64,000 nucleotides of DNA from Icerya purchasi (GCA_039619475.1 CM077116.1:21355443-21419442), one strand, 5' to 3'; counted from the first letter of the stretch, positions 26,401-33,185 are shown. Notes: generated by a model not told the origin, from the letters alone. Numbers and translations are program-made.

Positions 26401-27570
26401 TACCGAAAAAATTTTTGAAACGGGAAGTATTGTATAATTCGTTAAAGGAACAAAAATAAAAGTACTATTTGAGAACGTATAAATCTTTTGAGAAAATCTG
26501 AAATTTCGCCGAAAGTCGAAAAAAACTAAAACAACGCAAAACTTTGATTAAAAATTAAATCTGTCTTTTTAATTCGGGATACTATTCAAACATGGAAAAC
26601 CTTATTATCCACCAATCGATAGAATGAAATCCGTATCATACGGCTCCGCCAAGGTCACTCTAAAATCATAGTCACCTCCTGTCCGGACAATTTCCCTCAT
26701 TGTGTTGTTCCAATTGCAATTCTCCTGTCAAAATCCAACAGATTTACTCGCTAGCTGTCCCACTTATAATTCGTACCGAACACACAAATTCTCCGGTCGT
26801 TCAATCTTTCCGAAATCCTGTCTGATTATCACGACAAAATCTACGTTTCCTCAAGATTACTAACCTATTCCAATCCGTCTAACTTCTATCTTGTCCGTCA
26901 CTCTGGTCTTGACGGCAGTGCACGTTAATCGAGGCAGGAGAGGGAGAAAAAAACTAAATTTAACTTTTAAAATTTTCCGAAAATGTCGAAAAATCGTTGG
27001 TGTATTGAGATACCTTTCTGTAACCCTATATCGACACGCGCTCCTACTACGAGTAAATGTATCTTCTTATCGATTGCTTTCGTATATGTCGCTTTAGAAT
27101 TAAGAATCGTGTAATTCAAAACGGAGACTACACGGTTATTTTTCTGTTTCCATTCTTAGAATAGCATATTCGTTGGTCCGGCATTATCGGTTCCGTTTAT
27201 GCTGCTCGCCGTGTACGGTTTAGGTACCGGATCTAACAACATTCCGATACTGATTCGAATCGGCATGCAATTCAGTTACTTAAGGTACGGCCTGGAAGGT
27301 CTCGTGATGGCCATTTACGGTGATAATCGAAAGAAAATACACTGTCCGAAAGTTCACTGTGAACTTCGATTCCCGGAACGTCTGTTAAATCAGGTGGGAA
27401 TGGAACACGCTAATTATTGGCTCGATGTGGCCGCCTTGACTGCCATATTCGTACTGTTTAAGTTAATCTGTTACATTTTGTTGAAAAGAAGACTGTCTAC
27501 TACTCCGTCGTCTTTGGCTTTAAGCTACGTCGGTCGTTTCATAAAAGCGCATTTCACATTAACCAGGTAA
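5486..27570 (+). CDS. ABCG1/ABCG4-like half-transporter, partial (3' seven exons)
   Basis: Seven exons joined through GT-AG introns with matching phases give 444 codons plus stop. The order is: D-loop GLDD; the H-loop segment SIHTPSA with the switch histidine; the NPADF motif that closes ABCG nucleotide-binding domains; a charged linker; the connecting helix ending TWRDR; six membrane segments; a cysteine-containing outer loop before TM6; and a basic tail. SIHTPSA and VPYL-LGL-CP-YNPADF match the insect ABCG1/4-like group rather than white/scarlet/brown. Such proteins are dimeric half-transporters that move lipids or sterols in vertebrates; the substrate here is unknown. Walker A, Q-loop and signature exons lie upstream of the window. 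No disabling lesion was seen. Confidence 0.93.
5725..7203. other. ABCG intron, first part; nothing recognised
   Basis: This is AT-rich intron sequence up to the Tc1-like insertion. I see several short open frames on both strands without homology, and no repeat family I could pair within the window. Confidence 0.5.
7204..8855 (+). mobile_element. Tc1/mariner-superfamily element with long (~175 bp) inverted ends
   Basis: It is flanked by TA on both sides (7202-7203 and 8856-8857). The two ends are inverted copies for about 175 bp (7204-7378 and about 8680-8855), beginning ACAGTGAGTC and sharing AACGAGAAAAATGGAAAAG, AACAACTTTAATGACG and GCATAATGAAAGACA. Tc1-like elements often have short ends, but a subset carries long ones like these. 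The total of 1652 bp fits a Tc1-like element with one transposase gene, here decayed. It sits inside an intron of the ABCG gene in the same orientation. Confidence 0.9.
7595..8614 (+). pseudogene. Tc1-like transposase, decayed
   Basis: It begins at an ATG (7595, product MPRKC...) and can be followed through a helix-turn-helix region to the catalytic core: SDESKFNLF (first Asp), a GGGGVMIWDCFSSYG block, YQDNDPKHTA (second Asp), then SPDL-PIEHAWDYL with the final Glu. The expected Asn of SPDLNPIE is missing (a three-base loss), leaving 33 instead of 34 residues before the Glu. In-frame stops occur, for example directly after TRE near 8363 and near 8487, and there are frameshifts in the N-terminal half. 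Family length is about 340 codons, matching the span. It cannot make an active enzyme as it stands. Confidence 0.88.
8886..9890 (-). pseudogene. Jockey-like LINE reverse-transcriptase remnant
   Basis: On the minus strand, from about 9890 downwards, pieces follow one another in the order of a non-LTR reverse transcriptase: a fingers region with FGFFRS and TTQITATLINI, DVEKAYD, a degraded PQGSVLGP box (SQSSVLESS) followed by YISDLP, DDTAIHILHP (catalytic Asp pair), KIKLEPTKTEAALFTKRR, and the thumb-like LNFNKHINYVTDKANKYL. Each piece is in a different frame or interrupted by stops, so the copy is old. It lies in the same ABCG intron as the Tc1-like element, in the opposite orientation to the gene. 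Confidence 0.85.
10092..10217 (+). CDS. ABCG exon b: post-NBD linker
   Basis: The acceptor is TTTTGCCCTAG at 10081-10091, behind a long T tract. The first two bases complete the valine split by the previous intron (phase 1), 41 codons follow, and one base is left (phase 1). The donor is AG|GTGATT at 10218, weaker than the others. It encodes VIDVSNREYG...CKESNLVS. The VIDVS-EYGDY start matches the VMEVASGEYG segment that follows NPADF in ABCG1/ABCG4. Confidence 0.9.
10621..10846 (+). repeat. tRNA-like SINE head fragment and unassigned repeat
   Basis: A tRNA A-box-like stretch (TTGGCCTAGTGGCTAGAGCG, then CTTGACTTCCGATCC) sits at 10629-10663, but no B box follows at the right distance. It is probably the 5' part of a tRNA-derived SINE. 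The following sequence to 10846 continues beyond the hAT insertion at 11216 and is less AT-rich than the rest of the intron. Family unknown. Confidence 0.45.
10847..11207. mobile_element. hAT-type MITE with 8-bp target duplication
   Basis: The ends are inverted: TAGTGATGTGCGATTTCGAA on the left, and CTAGTGATGGGCAA with TTCGAAATGTTT on the right when reversed. The flanks GTCGTCTT (10839-10846) and GTTGTCTT (11208-11215) are 8-bp direct repeats with one mismatch, as made by hAT transposases. The interior is dominated by ATTCGAAT-like palindromes and includes a 27-bp tandem repeat. There is no coding capacity. Confidence 0.82.
11106..11170 (+). repeat. 27-bp tandem repeat inside the hAT-type MITE
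   Basis: Two identical 27-bp units (11106-11132 and 11133-11159, starting GAACAATCGAATGC) are followed by the start of a third. Each contains the palindrome GAATGCATTC. Confidence 0.9.
11216..11607. other. Continuation of interrupted repeat, then (TA)n
   Basis: This appears to be the right-hand part of the sequence that the hAT-type MITE entered. It includes a short hairpin CCTAATTC...GAATTAGG (about 11318-11339) and a TA-rich run (11382-11413). No coding. Confidence 0.45.
11608..14033. mobile_element. Large inverted-repeat structure (arms ~410 bp)
   Basis: The left arm 11608-12017 and right arm 13615-14033 are inverted copies, alignable throughout with small indels. Paired landmarks include CAGTTCCA-GAAATATCTCC, CCCGACTATTTAAAAA, TAATAAAATCAATTATTTTT and TTAGTTCTTGTATG. 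The 1.6-kb spacer (12018-13614) is AT-rich with short frames only (76-88 codons) and no transposase I recognise. It could be a foldback transposon or two opposite copies of one repeat with sequence between. It sits in the 7.4-kb ABCG intron b/c. Confidence 0.8.
14110..14344. mobile_element. Palindromic MITE, 235 bp
   Basis: The arms of about 70 bp are inverted copies. CGAAAATGATAGAACATATT, AAATTGCGATGTTGCAATT and AATAATTATTTATTAAAAA on the left pair with the mirrored blocks ending ATTATTTTCG on the right. It lies 76 bp outside the end of the large inverted repeat. No coding. Confidence 0.85.
14580..15490 (+). repeat. Unclassified interspersed repeat, copy A
   Basis: This less AT-rich, non-coding stretch shares landmarks in order with 16143-16915: GTCAGTCAGATTTT, an exact 12-bp palindrome ACGGTCGACCGT (15167-15178), an ATA/ATT trinucleotide-rich tract, a small hairpin CCGCG...CGCGG (15399-15419), then CATCC, AATAAAACGCCA and a GGTCATTT end. 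Elsewhere the two are very diverged. It could be an LTR, a LINE 3' region or another non-autonomous family; I cannot decide. An AATAAA-rich trinucleotide tract at 15250-15350 is an internal microsatellite. Confidence 0.6.
15500..16075 (+). mobile_element. Non-autonomous TIR repeat with short conserved frame, copy 1
   Basis: It opens with a 70-bp leader (CCCCTTGACC...TATACTTTGTATAAAATG) shared with copies at 18030 and 59290. The left terminal repeat TACAACGTAATTCTTAGGCC follows at 15577. The right side keeps the inner part of the inverted end (TTACATAAAATTGGGA) but stops at CTAATAGGGAT without the final 25 bp present in copy 2. A reading frame at about 15832-16020 is conserved with copy 2. Confidence 0.75.
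15832..16050 (+). CDS. Short reading frame carried by the TIR repeat (copy 1), function unknown
   Basis: From the methionine at 15832 it encodes about 72 residues: a basic/acidic start (TERERELRKRKSDDE), then CNCEKFSTFIRGTLFGSKTT, then NVEKFVTLKY-KGYIKLG. The second copy (18367) encodes a co-linear product with the same FGSKTT-VEK core and no frameshift over about 55 codons. No family is recognised. The last part is read from the inverted terminal repeat. Whether it is a real protein, a remnant of a larger protein or chance conservation between related copies cannot be settled from two copies. Confidence 0.3.
16143..16915 (+). repeat. Unclassified interspersed repeat, copy A'
   Basis: This is a diverged relative of 14580-15490. 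It has GTCAGTCAGATTTT at about 16298, ACGGTCGACCGT at 16683-16694, a trinucleotide tract at 16760-16800, a CCGC...GCGG hairpin at 16818-16837, AATAAAACACCA, and a final GACCGTTCATTTCG. An 88-codon open frame at 16208-16474 has no recognisable product. With copy A it brackets the TIR repeat at 15.5-16.07 kb. Confidence 0.55.
17421..17457. repeat. (CA/CG)n microsatellite
   Basis: An alternating purine-pyrimidine run, CACACACGCACGCGCGCG then (CA)n, of a type able to adopt Z-DNA. The minus-strand open frame across it is an artefact of the repeat. Confidence 0.9.
17636..17769 (+). CDS. ABCG exon c: linker and connecting helix
   Basis: The acceptor is TTTTAATGAATAG at 17623-17635. Choosing it gives the two bases needed to complete the phase-1 codon from exon b. 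Nearer AG sites fail on phase or stops. 44 codons follow (KQNCTTSDSLH...PWFQFNILMYRMLLQTWRDR), and the exon ends on a codon boundary at donor GTAAGC (17770). PWFQF-IL-YRM----WRDR is the amphipathic connecting helix that precedes TM1 in ABCG proteins. Confidence 0.88.
18040..18580 (+). mobile_element. Non-autonomous TIR repeat, copy 2 (complete right end)
   Basis: The leader CCCCTTGACCCC...TATACTTTGTATAAAA runs to about 18105. The inverted ends are ACAACGCAATTCTTAGGCC (from 18111) and, reversed, ACAACCTAATTCTTAGGC (to 18580), followed inward by GGCCCC-ATTA and TGTCCCAATTTTAT. Copy 1 is at 15500 and a rearranged copy at 59290. It lies in ABCG intron c/d. Confidence 0.8.
18367..18560 (+). CDS. 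Short reading frame of the TIR repeat, copy 2
   Basis: It starts at the ATG at 18366-18368 (product MFPNTKTASERKRKWDDE), then CNSENFATFIRDTVFGSKTT, DVEKLVALKYNKCYIKLG. It is co-linear with the frame at 15832 apart from a short indel in the basic start. Differences include silent changes (GTA/GTC, TTT/TTC, ACC/ACT) as well as many replacements. Function unknown; may not be a gene. Confidence 0.3.
18606..18690 (+). repeat. Degraded tRNA-like SINE head
   Basis: A B-box-like GGGTTCGATTG at about 18662-18672 is preceded at tRNA distance by a weak A-box-like region (GTTGTGATAGTACAACTG). The spacing resembles the fragment at 60562. Low confidence. Confidence 0.35.
18691..20270. other. ABCG intron, no recognisable feature
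   Basis: This is AT-rich intron between the TIR repeat and exon d. Only short frames without homology are present. Confidence 0.5.
20271..20439 (+). CDS. ABCG exon d: TM1 and TM2
   Basis: The acceptor is TTTTGTTCAG (20261-20270), in phase with exon c. 56 codons follow plus one base, then donor GTAAGT at 20440. It encodes AYVLLKCVMYAFTGLMIGGM, a first membrane helix, then YFQMGNDATKTLFNFGF, a conserved ABCG loop (compare GNEAKKVL-N-GF in ABCG1), and a second helix VTNIVLMYIPMLPILLN. Confidence 0.93.
20495..21045. repeat. Repeat with CATTGCAGCGAG ends, copy 1
   Basis: The left part contains CCCATTGCAGCGAGCAATG and CTCATTGCAGCG. The right part (20935-21045) is an inverted relative of 38615-38710, sharing AAAACTCG, CCTCTTTCGACTA and TTTTAAAA blocks. 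The interior is AT-rich. It looks like a non-autonomous element with inverted ends; boundaries are uncertain. Confidence 0.5.
21330..21586 (-). mobile_element. tRNA-derived SINE, copy 1 (full length)
   Basis: Read on the minus strand it begins GGCAGCGTGGTAGCCTAGTGG (A box TAGCCTAGTGGTTA), followed by GGTGCTTGGCTACCAAAT and a B box GCGGGTTCGAGAC, i.e. a tRNA-like head of about 70 bp. An unrelated body of about 160 bp follows, with a tail ending TATGGGACTTACTTT. Other copies are at 39680-39920 (minus), 32655-32832 (plus, headless), 63258-63316 (plus, tail only) and probably 22371-22560. SINEs of this kind use a partner LINE for copying. Confidence 0.88.
22074..22174 (+). CDS. ABCG exon e: intracellular loop into TM3
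   Basis: The acceptor is TTATTTTACAG (22063-22073). Two bases complete the split phenylalanine, 33 codons follow, and the exon ends on a codon boundary at donor GTACGT (22175). It encodes FPSEVLLLKREYFNRWYGLN and AYFLAQTISRMPLQ, matching the family pattern FP-E---L-RE--N-WY-L-AYYLAKT--D-P-Q. Confidence 0.94.
22371..22560 (-). repeat. Degraded SINE copy
   Basis: It shares order and spacing with the SINE at 21330: GATTGTGAA-TCAA near one end, AGTCAATTATTCCATCTAAC for the AATTATTTCAGGCTGG block, then GAGAACCTAGGAC and GGACGATTAAACACCATAAC where the tRNA-like head should be. Strongly diverged. Confidence 0.45.
23290..23680. mobile_element. Palindromic MITE, ~390 bp
   Basis: The arms of about 130 bp are inverted: AAATAGGCTTTTATTTAT, AGTACAACTTTATTAGT, ACTACCAGATACGCATCTTA and GAAAAATAAAAGCGGGG on the left all reappear reversed on the right (to TAAATAAAAGCCTATTT). 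The centre of about 115 bp is not paired. It lies in ABCG intron e/f. Confidence 0.85.
24243..24945 (-). pseudogene. LINE pol C-terminal remnant (Zn-knuckle region)
   Basis: On the minus strand, pieces in several frames follow the C-terminal part of a non-LTR polymerase: HHHPYATVERLTFSRTKGGR (compare HPRADVERLYV-RKEGGRGL), then KWLTAGKIYPETEGFLIA, then CRKCNRKTKDHTLTVHPTL with THRYNNVAKAIYEEICKLYD. The last is the family's C-x2-C...H-x4-C region with the final cysteine lost, followed by YKYKPP. Stops and shifts are frequent. It ends about 55 bp before the acceptor of ABCG exon f. Confidence 0.8.
25000..25155 (+). CDS. ABCG exon f: TM3 end and TM4
   Basis: The acceptor is TTGTTTCAG (24991-24999). 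Exactly 52 codons lie between phase-0 introns, with donor GTAAGT at 25156. FVLSMLYVVITYLMTNQPLE completes TM3 and the short outer loop (YWMTSQP in ABCG1). GIKFTVICLYIAIVSESLAY and AISAQLNVV form TM4, where family members have LVAQSLGLLIGAA. Confidence 0.93.
25156..27159. other. ABCG last intron, no clear feature
   Basis: The first 1.4 kb is AT-rich. From about 26580 to 27100 it becomes pyrimidine-rich and less AT-rich. A fragment VRHSGLDGSAR near 26893-26930 faintly recalls the LINE RNase H motif, but I do not call it. No exon is expected here, because exons f and g join in phase. Confidence 0.5.
27160..27570 (+). CDS. ABCG terminal exon g: TM5, outer loop, TM6, C-terminus
   Basis: The acceptor is TTTCCATTCTTAG (27147-27159), phase 0. 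136 codons are followed by TAA at 27568-27570. The content is SIFVGPALSVPFMLLAVYG (TM5), FSYLRYGLEGLVMAIYG (conserved re-entrant segment), an outer loop with HC and HC pairs (IHCPKVHCELRF), then YWLDVAALTAIFVLFKLICY (TM6) and LLKRRLSTTP. ABCG1/4 proteins usually stop a few residues after TM6; here a 25-residue tail follows. The stop overlaps a good splice-donor consensus, CAG|GTAATA at 27564-27572, so a longer or alternative 3' end is possible. Confidence 0.93.
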   Translation, partial: NSIFVGPALSVPFMLLAVYGLGTGSNNIPILIRIGMQFSYLRYGLEGLVMAIYGDNRKKIHCPKVHCELRFPERLLNQVGMEHANYWLDVAALTAIFVLFKLICYILLKRRLSTTPSSLALSYVGRFIKAHFTLTR

Positions 27571-28062
27571 TAAACGGTAGTTATCGCTAACGTGGTTAGA
27601 CGCGTACTGATTCACCAAGAACTAAACTACGCTGCAACACAGCGTGCGTGACTGTTTCTCGTAGCGCAGCGAATATATATTTCAGTATAATTCAAACGAT
27701 AAACTGAAAAACAACCACGCTGTAATAATCACGTTCACGCCATGTTACCGGGTAAGAATAGGTTGCTGGCCGTATGACAACGATGAATTTCTAATGGAAA
27801 TGAATGAATTACGCGCCACAATCGACGCATGTTTGACAAGGCAAAAGTTTCAGCGATTCGGCTTCTTCGAATACCGTTATTATCGTTATTCTACTCGTTT
27901 AAGAGTGCAATATTTGTCCTCTGTGGTCAGACAATTTACGATATCACATTAGCTGAAAATGTAGACGATAAAAAGTGCAACCCCAGTTCAAATTCATAAC
28001 CGAGTGAAGGAAATATTATAAAAATGATTTTTTAATTATTTACAAACATTTTCTGACAATTA
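27571..28062. other. Probable 3' UTR / downstream of ABCG gene
   Basis: Non-coding. The AATAAA that overlaps the stop is too early to serve. The next ones are at about 28144, inside the foldback element, so the transcript may end within that element. Unproven. Confidence 0.4.
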
Positions 28063-28319
28063 TTAATATATTTATTTATTTATAATCGCATCAAGTTAAG
28101 CAAAACACAGACATTTTCATCGTAGAATATTGTTAATAATAATAATAAAATATAATACCGGCATATTGTCTTAAAGCTCCATATTCGTGGTATATTACCG
28201 TGAATATAAAGCTTTAAGACTCCGGAACATATTGAAATTATATTTTATTATTATTAATAATGATTAAAATTTCTGTGTTCTGCTTAACTTCATGCAATTA
28301 TAAATAAATAAATATATTA
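28063..28319. mobile_element. Palindromic MITE, 257 bp
   Basis: The arms of about 115 bp are inverted. TTAATATATTTATTTATTTA, CAAGTTAAGCAAAACACAGA, TAATAATAATAAAATATAAT and TCTTAAAGCT on the left pair with the reversed blocks ending AAATAAATATATTA on the right. It is the first element downstream of the ABCG stop codon and may lie in the 3' UTR. Confidence 0.85.
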
Positions 28320-30584
28320 GTATAAAAATAGTTGGGGAGCTCAGGAATTTGCTTCATTCATCCGAGCTTCGTTCCGCTAAATCTTGTAAAAACTTTTTTT
28401 TTTAAATGTACATTTATGTAGCTGTTTACTTATTTTTGTAAAAACCTTAATCTTGTTTAAGCTTCTTCCTATTAAAAGTGTACTTTTTCATTTTGTCCTT
28501 CGAAAAAAAAAATAAATTAAATAGCGTTTAATATTTTAGTAAGTGAAAAAAAAAAAAGTTCGTTAATAATGTTGCAAAATCACCAAAAGTTCATTTACTC
28601 TGCGAGATTGACGTTCGTTTATCCTGTATTATGTTTAAGGAATTATGTTGTTCATCATTTTCGTTGTAAAATTTTATGTACCGTAGTATAACGCGATTTT
28701 TATTCGTCCCGCATAAAGTGCCAATTCTTTTTTTATTCGAGTTATCTTCGTATATCTGTTAAATAAATTGTATAATTGCGACACGGGTTATTTCATTTAC
28801 AATTTTCTTACATGGAAGTCTCTTTCATTTCGAATTGTTCGGAATAATTAACCATGTTTTTATGTTTTGGATTTCACGGGTACAACACGTGACCCCGTGG
28901 CTAAAGCGAAATATGTTTATTTACGGAAAATACGTTATTTAAATATTAGTTAAATATTATTTATTTCGGAAAAATGCGCTTTTCCGATAATCGAATTTTC
29001 ATTTTATCCACAACGCCTTTAATTTCCCGAAAATACGTTTTAGTGAAGAAACAGTTTTTTAGGGCAAAGGAATCTGAGTCCTGTTATTTTTTTGCTTTAA
29101 AACATGATATTTCGTTTTTGGTTCGCTCTCATAACTTGCCGAAAACTTCATCGATAGAATAATACCGAGTTTGACCGCCTACTATCCACTCAATCCGATG
29201 GCGACATCTAGAACGGAAAGACCCATTGCGTTACGAATTATTCGAACAGCTACAAATTTCAATCGCAAATGATCACTTTCGTTTTTCTTTTAACCTTTGC
29301 CGAGAAGATGTAGGTATCTTTTTATAAGTATTCTCGAGAATTTTACTTCTATTTTATAATATTTTATCTACTCGGTGAAACATACTTTAGTGCCATTTCG
29401 AAGAATTACTCATAAATAACCTAAACTTGCGCTTAAACTTCTGTTCCTTTACCACTTATCTAACAAAACACATTAACATCAAATACGCGCAGAAATGTCT
29501 ATTACTGTAAAGTAGAAACTATTTTCAATTTGCAATAAACTACCAATTACAAAAAGTCATCGACGAAAGAATATTATCTTGTTAAATCTAACTAACATTT
29601 AAAGAAATAAGATAATACTAACACTATTTATTTACATAATTATATTATCATTATAAGTTTTACTGCTAAATTGTTCTAAATGAGATTTTATTCTAATTGT
29701 AAATTTTTATGTGTTGTCATTTAAAATTTAAGCAGAATACTAAGTATATTGTTTGATGGCACATTAAATGACAAAATTACGATTTTTAACAAATTTGCTT
29801 TTAATTCAAACGACAATTTATAACTGAGATTGAACACTGTTCCTTCAAACTCTGAATAACTTTATATTATAATAGTAGATGCTTAATTTGTCGAACACGA
29901 AAATTTTATATGGTGTCACATTTGCATTTTATGTAATTAATCAGTTGATACGAAAGTATTTTGTATTAATGTGAAATACGAGCTTCGTGAAACATGCCGT
30001 GCGCTGAGAATTTTACATATTCAGTTAGAAATGATTATAATTTACATTATTTTAAACGATATTCGTGCAAAAAATTATTCTATTTTATACAACATTCCTT
30101 AAATGTGTACGTTCCTAGATTGTTAAAAATATTTAGAACAAGAACCGCACTGCTAACAGGATGATAGCCTATTTTTCGCAAACCTTTAAGGAGGTTTTTT
30201 CTAAGCGACCGAAATGTAGTTCCGTTATTCCAAATAGCGAACGTTCCCCATCGAGATATAACAACACATTTTGGAAATCACTGAAATAGCGACTTTTACT
30301 CATTTTATTCCTTCATTGATTTTATAAAATCAAAGTATTTTTTTTAAAGGCAGTGCCAATTCGAGTTCTCAGCGAGCAGACAATTTCGGGTCTGTTGCAC
30401 AATTCAAGTGTTCTCTATATTTTATATCAAAGTACAGAGGATGCTGGTATTTTGACTATGACCATGGAAACTCTCAGAAATTATAAAAAAGAAATTTAGA
30501 AATTCGTATATAATAATGACTGTATTAATTTATAAATAAAATTACACAACTGTATTTATTATTCAAACTCATTGTTAAATATAT
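28320..30584. other. AT-rich stretch, nothing recognised
   Basis: Only short open frames (up to 62 codons) without similarity to known families. No repeat partner noticed elsewhere in the window. Confidence 0.45.
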
Positions 30585-30684
30585 TTACGACAAGAAGAAA
30601 TTTTTAACACTTAATTAACAATTATATATATATATATATATATAATTGTTAATTAAGTGTTAAAAATTTATTTTTGTCGTAAAA
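30585..30684. repeat. Near-perfect 100-bp palindrome
   Basis: TTTACGACAAGAAGAAATTT then TTAACACTTAATTAACAATT are mirrored around (TA)n centred at about 30633. Beyond both arms lie direct copies of AAATTACACAA (about 30539 and 30681). It would extrude as a single long hairpin. Confidence 0.9.
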
Positions 30685-32125
30685 TTACACAAGTCATTTT
30701 TACTTTTTACTTTGTAAACCAACTTTCGAAGCAAGTTTTACCTCATAATAAATTATCAATATACATTTTTAAGTGACGAAAATTAAAAAAATGAAAGAAA
30801 ATATAAAGTAAAACCGCGTATACTTGATATTTTGCATCAATCTTTATGTTTGAAAAATAAAAACGATATAATTACTAAGAATGTCACAAAAAAATTTGAA
30901 AGTTGGAATTAATTTAAAAATATCGAAATTTTTTCTGCTCGAATACTTAAATAAGTTATTATTTCGTGTTTTTTGGAGGAATTTTTAATTAAACTCTAGC
31001 AATAGGGAGAAATTCAAAATGAAGAAACTACTTTAATCATAGCATTATATTGAAGAATTAACGTCAAACTGCGGATAAGAAAATTGAATTATATCGCCGT
31101 TTCCGAAGAAATAACCGAAAAAATATTTTCCTTCTTATATTTAGAAACGATATCGCTCTCCATTTTTTGTTTCAAATATTTCCGTCGATAAAAATTTTGT
31201 TACTATTTCATCTTTCAGTTATCCCTGCAATTTTTAAAATTCTTCGAAAGTGTTAACTCGGAAAAACGCCTTGAAAAATAGGGAAATTAAAATGGAACAA
31301 GTGAAATTCGACGGAAATTTTTAATGCGGAAGAGGAACAAAAATACGGAATTTCTTTTAATATAACTATCATTATTTGCCGGTAATTTGACTCTGTTCCG
31401 GATAATTATCGTACAGTTTATCTTCTTAACGTTTTGACGAAAGTTCTTCAAACGACATTTTTAGGGAAAGTTTTTTGCAACTTTCACTTATGCGGAAATT
31501 AAGAGTGAGTCTGTGAGCTAATTTGTAATTATGATCGCGGTGTATAAATAATCAAATGGACGACGTTTCGTTGATTATTACAAAAATGGATTTATCCATT
31601 TGCCATCCATTCCATCGTCCTTAACAATTACAACTAATACTGCGTATAACATATCTAAACAATGGTTTGTAAATCTGTTATCAGCGACAATGACGATGCA
31701 GATAAATAAAGTTAACAACAGTCAACAAATTACAGGTATCTCTTATTCTAACCAACCGATTTCAGATGCAACTGAACACTATAACAACATAGCAAATACG
31801 ATTAATTACGCTAAAGCTGCTGCCGCATAAATTTTCCTTTTGTAAACAACCAGCCATATTTTCAATATACCTAAAGGCGGAAATCGAAAAGATCTTATCA
31901 TGAAAAGAAAAAAAATTGTTCAACCAGTAAATTTAAAATATTCATCGCGTATGTCTCGTGACAGATTTGCAATCGTTCTGCCGAACAAAAAATGAGTTAA
32001 CTAATTGAAAACCATAACGCTATCAAAAATTAATAATATCATCACGTAAATAAGAAAATTAATTAACCCGAAAAAACGAGTAACAACATCAAATATATTT
32101 TGCCCTTGTAAACTTCATTCGATAG
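30685..32125. other. AT-rich stretch, nothing recognised
   Basis: A 76-codon frame at 31600-31830 is rich in Asn, Thr and Ile, as expected by chance in such DNA. I do not call it a gene. Confidence 0.45.
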
Positions 32126-32600
32126 TTGAGCAGACACTACAAACGAGTTATAATTTCAATATACAAAAAGTATCAGGAACCCCCATGGTGGTACCTTCAA
32201 GTCAAGGAGAACCTACCTAGCAATTACATAAAGCAAATCATACGGCTTAGAACAGGACATACCAGAACAGCAGGCCGATTAAAGAAACTGTGCATCATCG
32301 AATCGGATAAATGCCAATACTCTAATAAAGACTACGAGGAAAATATTAATCATCTCCTATTGTACTCGATTCCAAACACAGCGAGAAGAACTTATAAATA
32401 AATTCAGGAATATCACACGCCACCGACAAATACAGCATCCATTCTTACAAATCCATTAAGCATGTAAAACCGGCTTTATCAATTCCTCAAAAAATGTAAT
32501 GTTGAACTTTGAGATTTGAATACTATATGACACGTTTAACAACATATAAATGGCTAAAAAGTTAAAAAGAAAAACCAAGCCAAAAAAAAAAAAAAATTTA
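32126..32600 (+). pseudogene. LINE pol C-terminal remnant with poly(A) tail
   Basis: The frame from 32126 encodes LPSNYIKQIIRLRTGHTRTA, then CIIESDKCQYSN and NINHLLLYSIPN. These match the end of Jockey/I-type LINE proteins (RLR-GHT, then C-C-----H----C) with later cysteines lost. The frame stops at 32399-32401. Sequence then runs to an A tract at 32582-32595, as expected of a LINE 3' end. Confidence 0.75.
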
Positions 32601-32654
32601 AATATTGACTCAAATATTTCATTTTCAAGACATGATGTAGACGAAATAAAAGGA

Positions 32655-32832
32655 TATCACCCAGGTTTATCCAGTCTGAAATAATTTGGTACCGGGAGGG
32701 TAAATGTGGCCGAAAGAAAGGAACTGGCCCCTCAGTATTCTCATCAAATCTATTAGGCTTGGTACATTATGAAAAGCTTAATTCCACAATCCCCGACACC
32801 CAGTTAAGGGCATGGGACTTACTTTACTTTAC
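32655..32832 (+). mobile_element. tRNA-derived SINE, headless copy
   Basis: The body and tail match the SINE at 21330 read in its own orientation: CCAG-TTTATCCAGTCTGAAA, AAAGGAACTGG, TAGGCTTGGTACATTATGAA and CCCAGTTAAGGGCATGGGAC, then TTACTTTACTTTAC. The tRNA-like head is missing (5' truncation). It lies just 3' of the LINE remnant. Confidence 0.8.
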
Positions 32833-33146
32833 TGAGCGTTTACTGAACGCAAACGTCAATTTTTCATTAACTGGGAGGAAGTAAAGAAAATTCCAGAAGC
32901 TTTTCTCCTATGCTATCAAGATGTGATGTATCGAATAGTTTTGCCTCCAAATACGTGCTTCCTGTCTGATGAAAAAGGACACATTAGTAAGAGCTGTACA
33001 AATGATTCAAAAAAGCAAACCAACAACTAATCATTGATAACCTATCATAGCCGATGAAAAAATACATACAGAAAACTATAATATACTACAGTCAAGTACG
33101 AAACAATCTTCTTAAGAGGCGTTTGTTGTCAACGAGTACGACATAT

Positions 33147-33185
<39 letters not shown>

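Noticed and set aside
26581..26945. Possible LINE RNase H fragment (VRHSGLDGSAR) in the last ABCG intron
   Set aside because: Only one short motif-like match; neighbouring sequence does not continue the domain in any frame.
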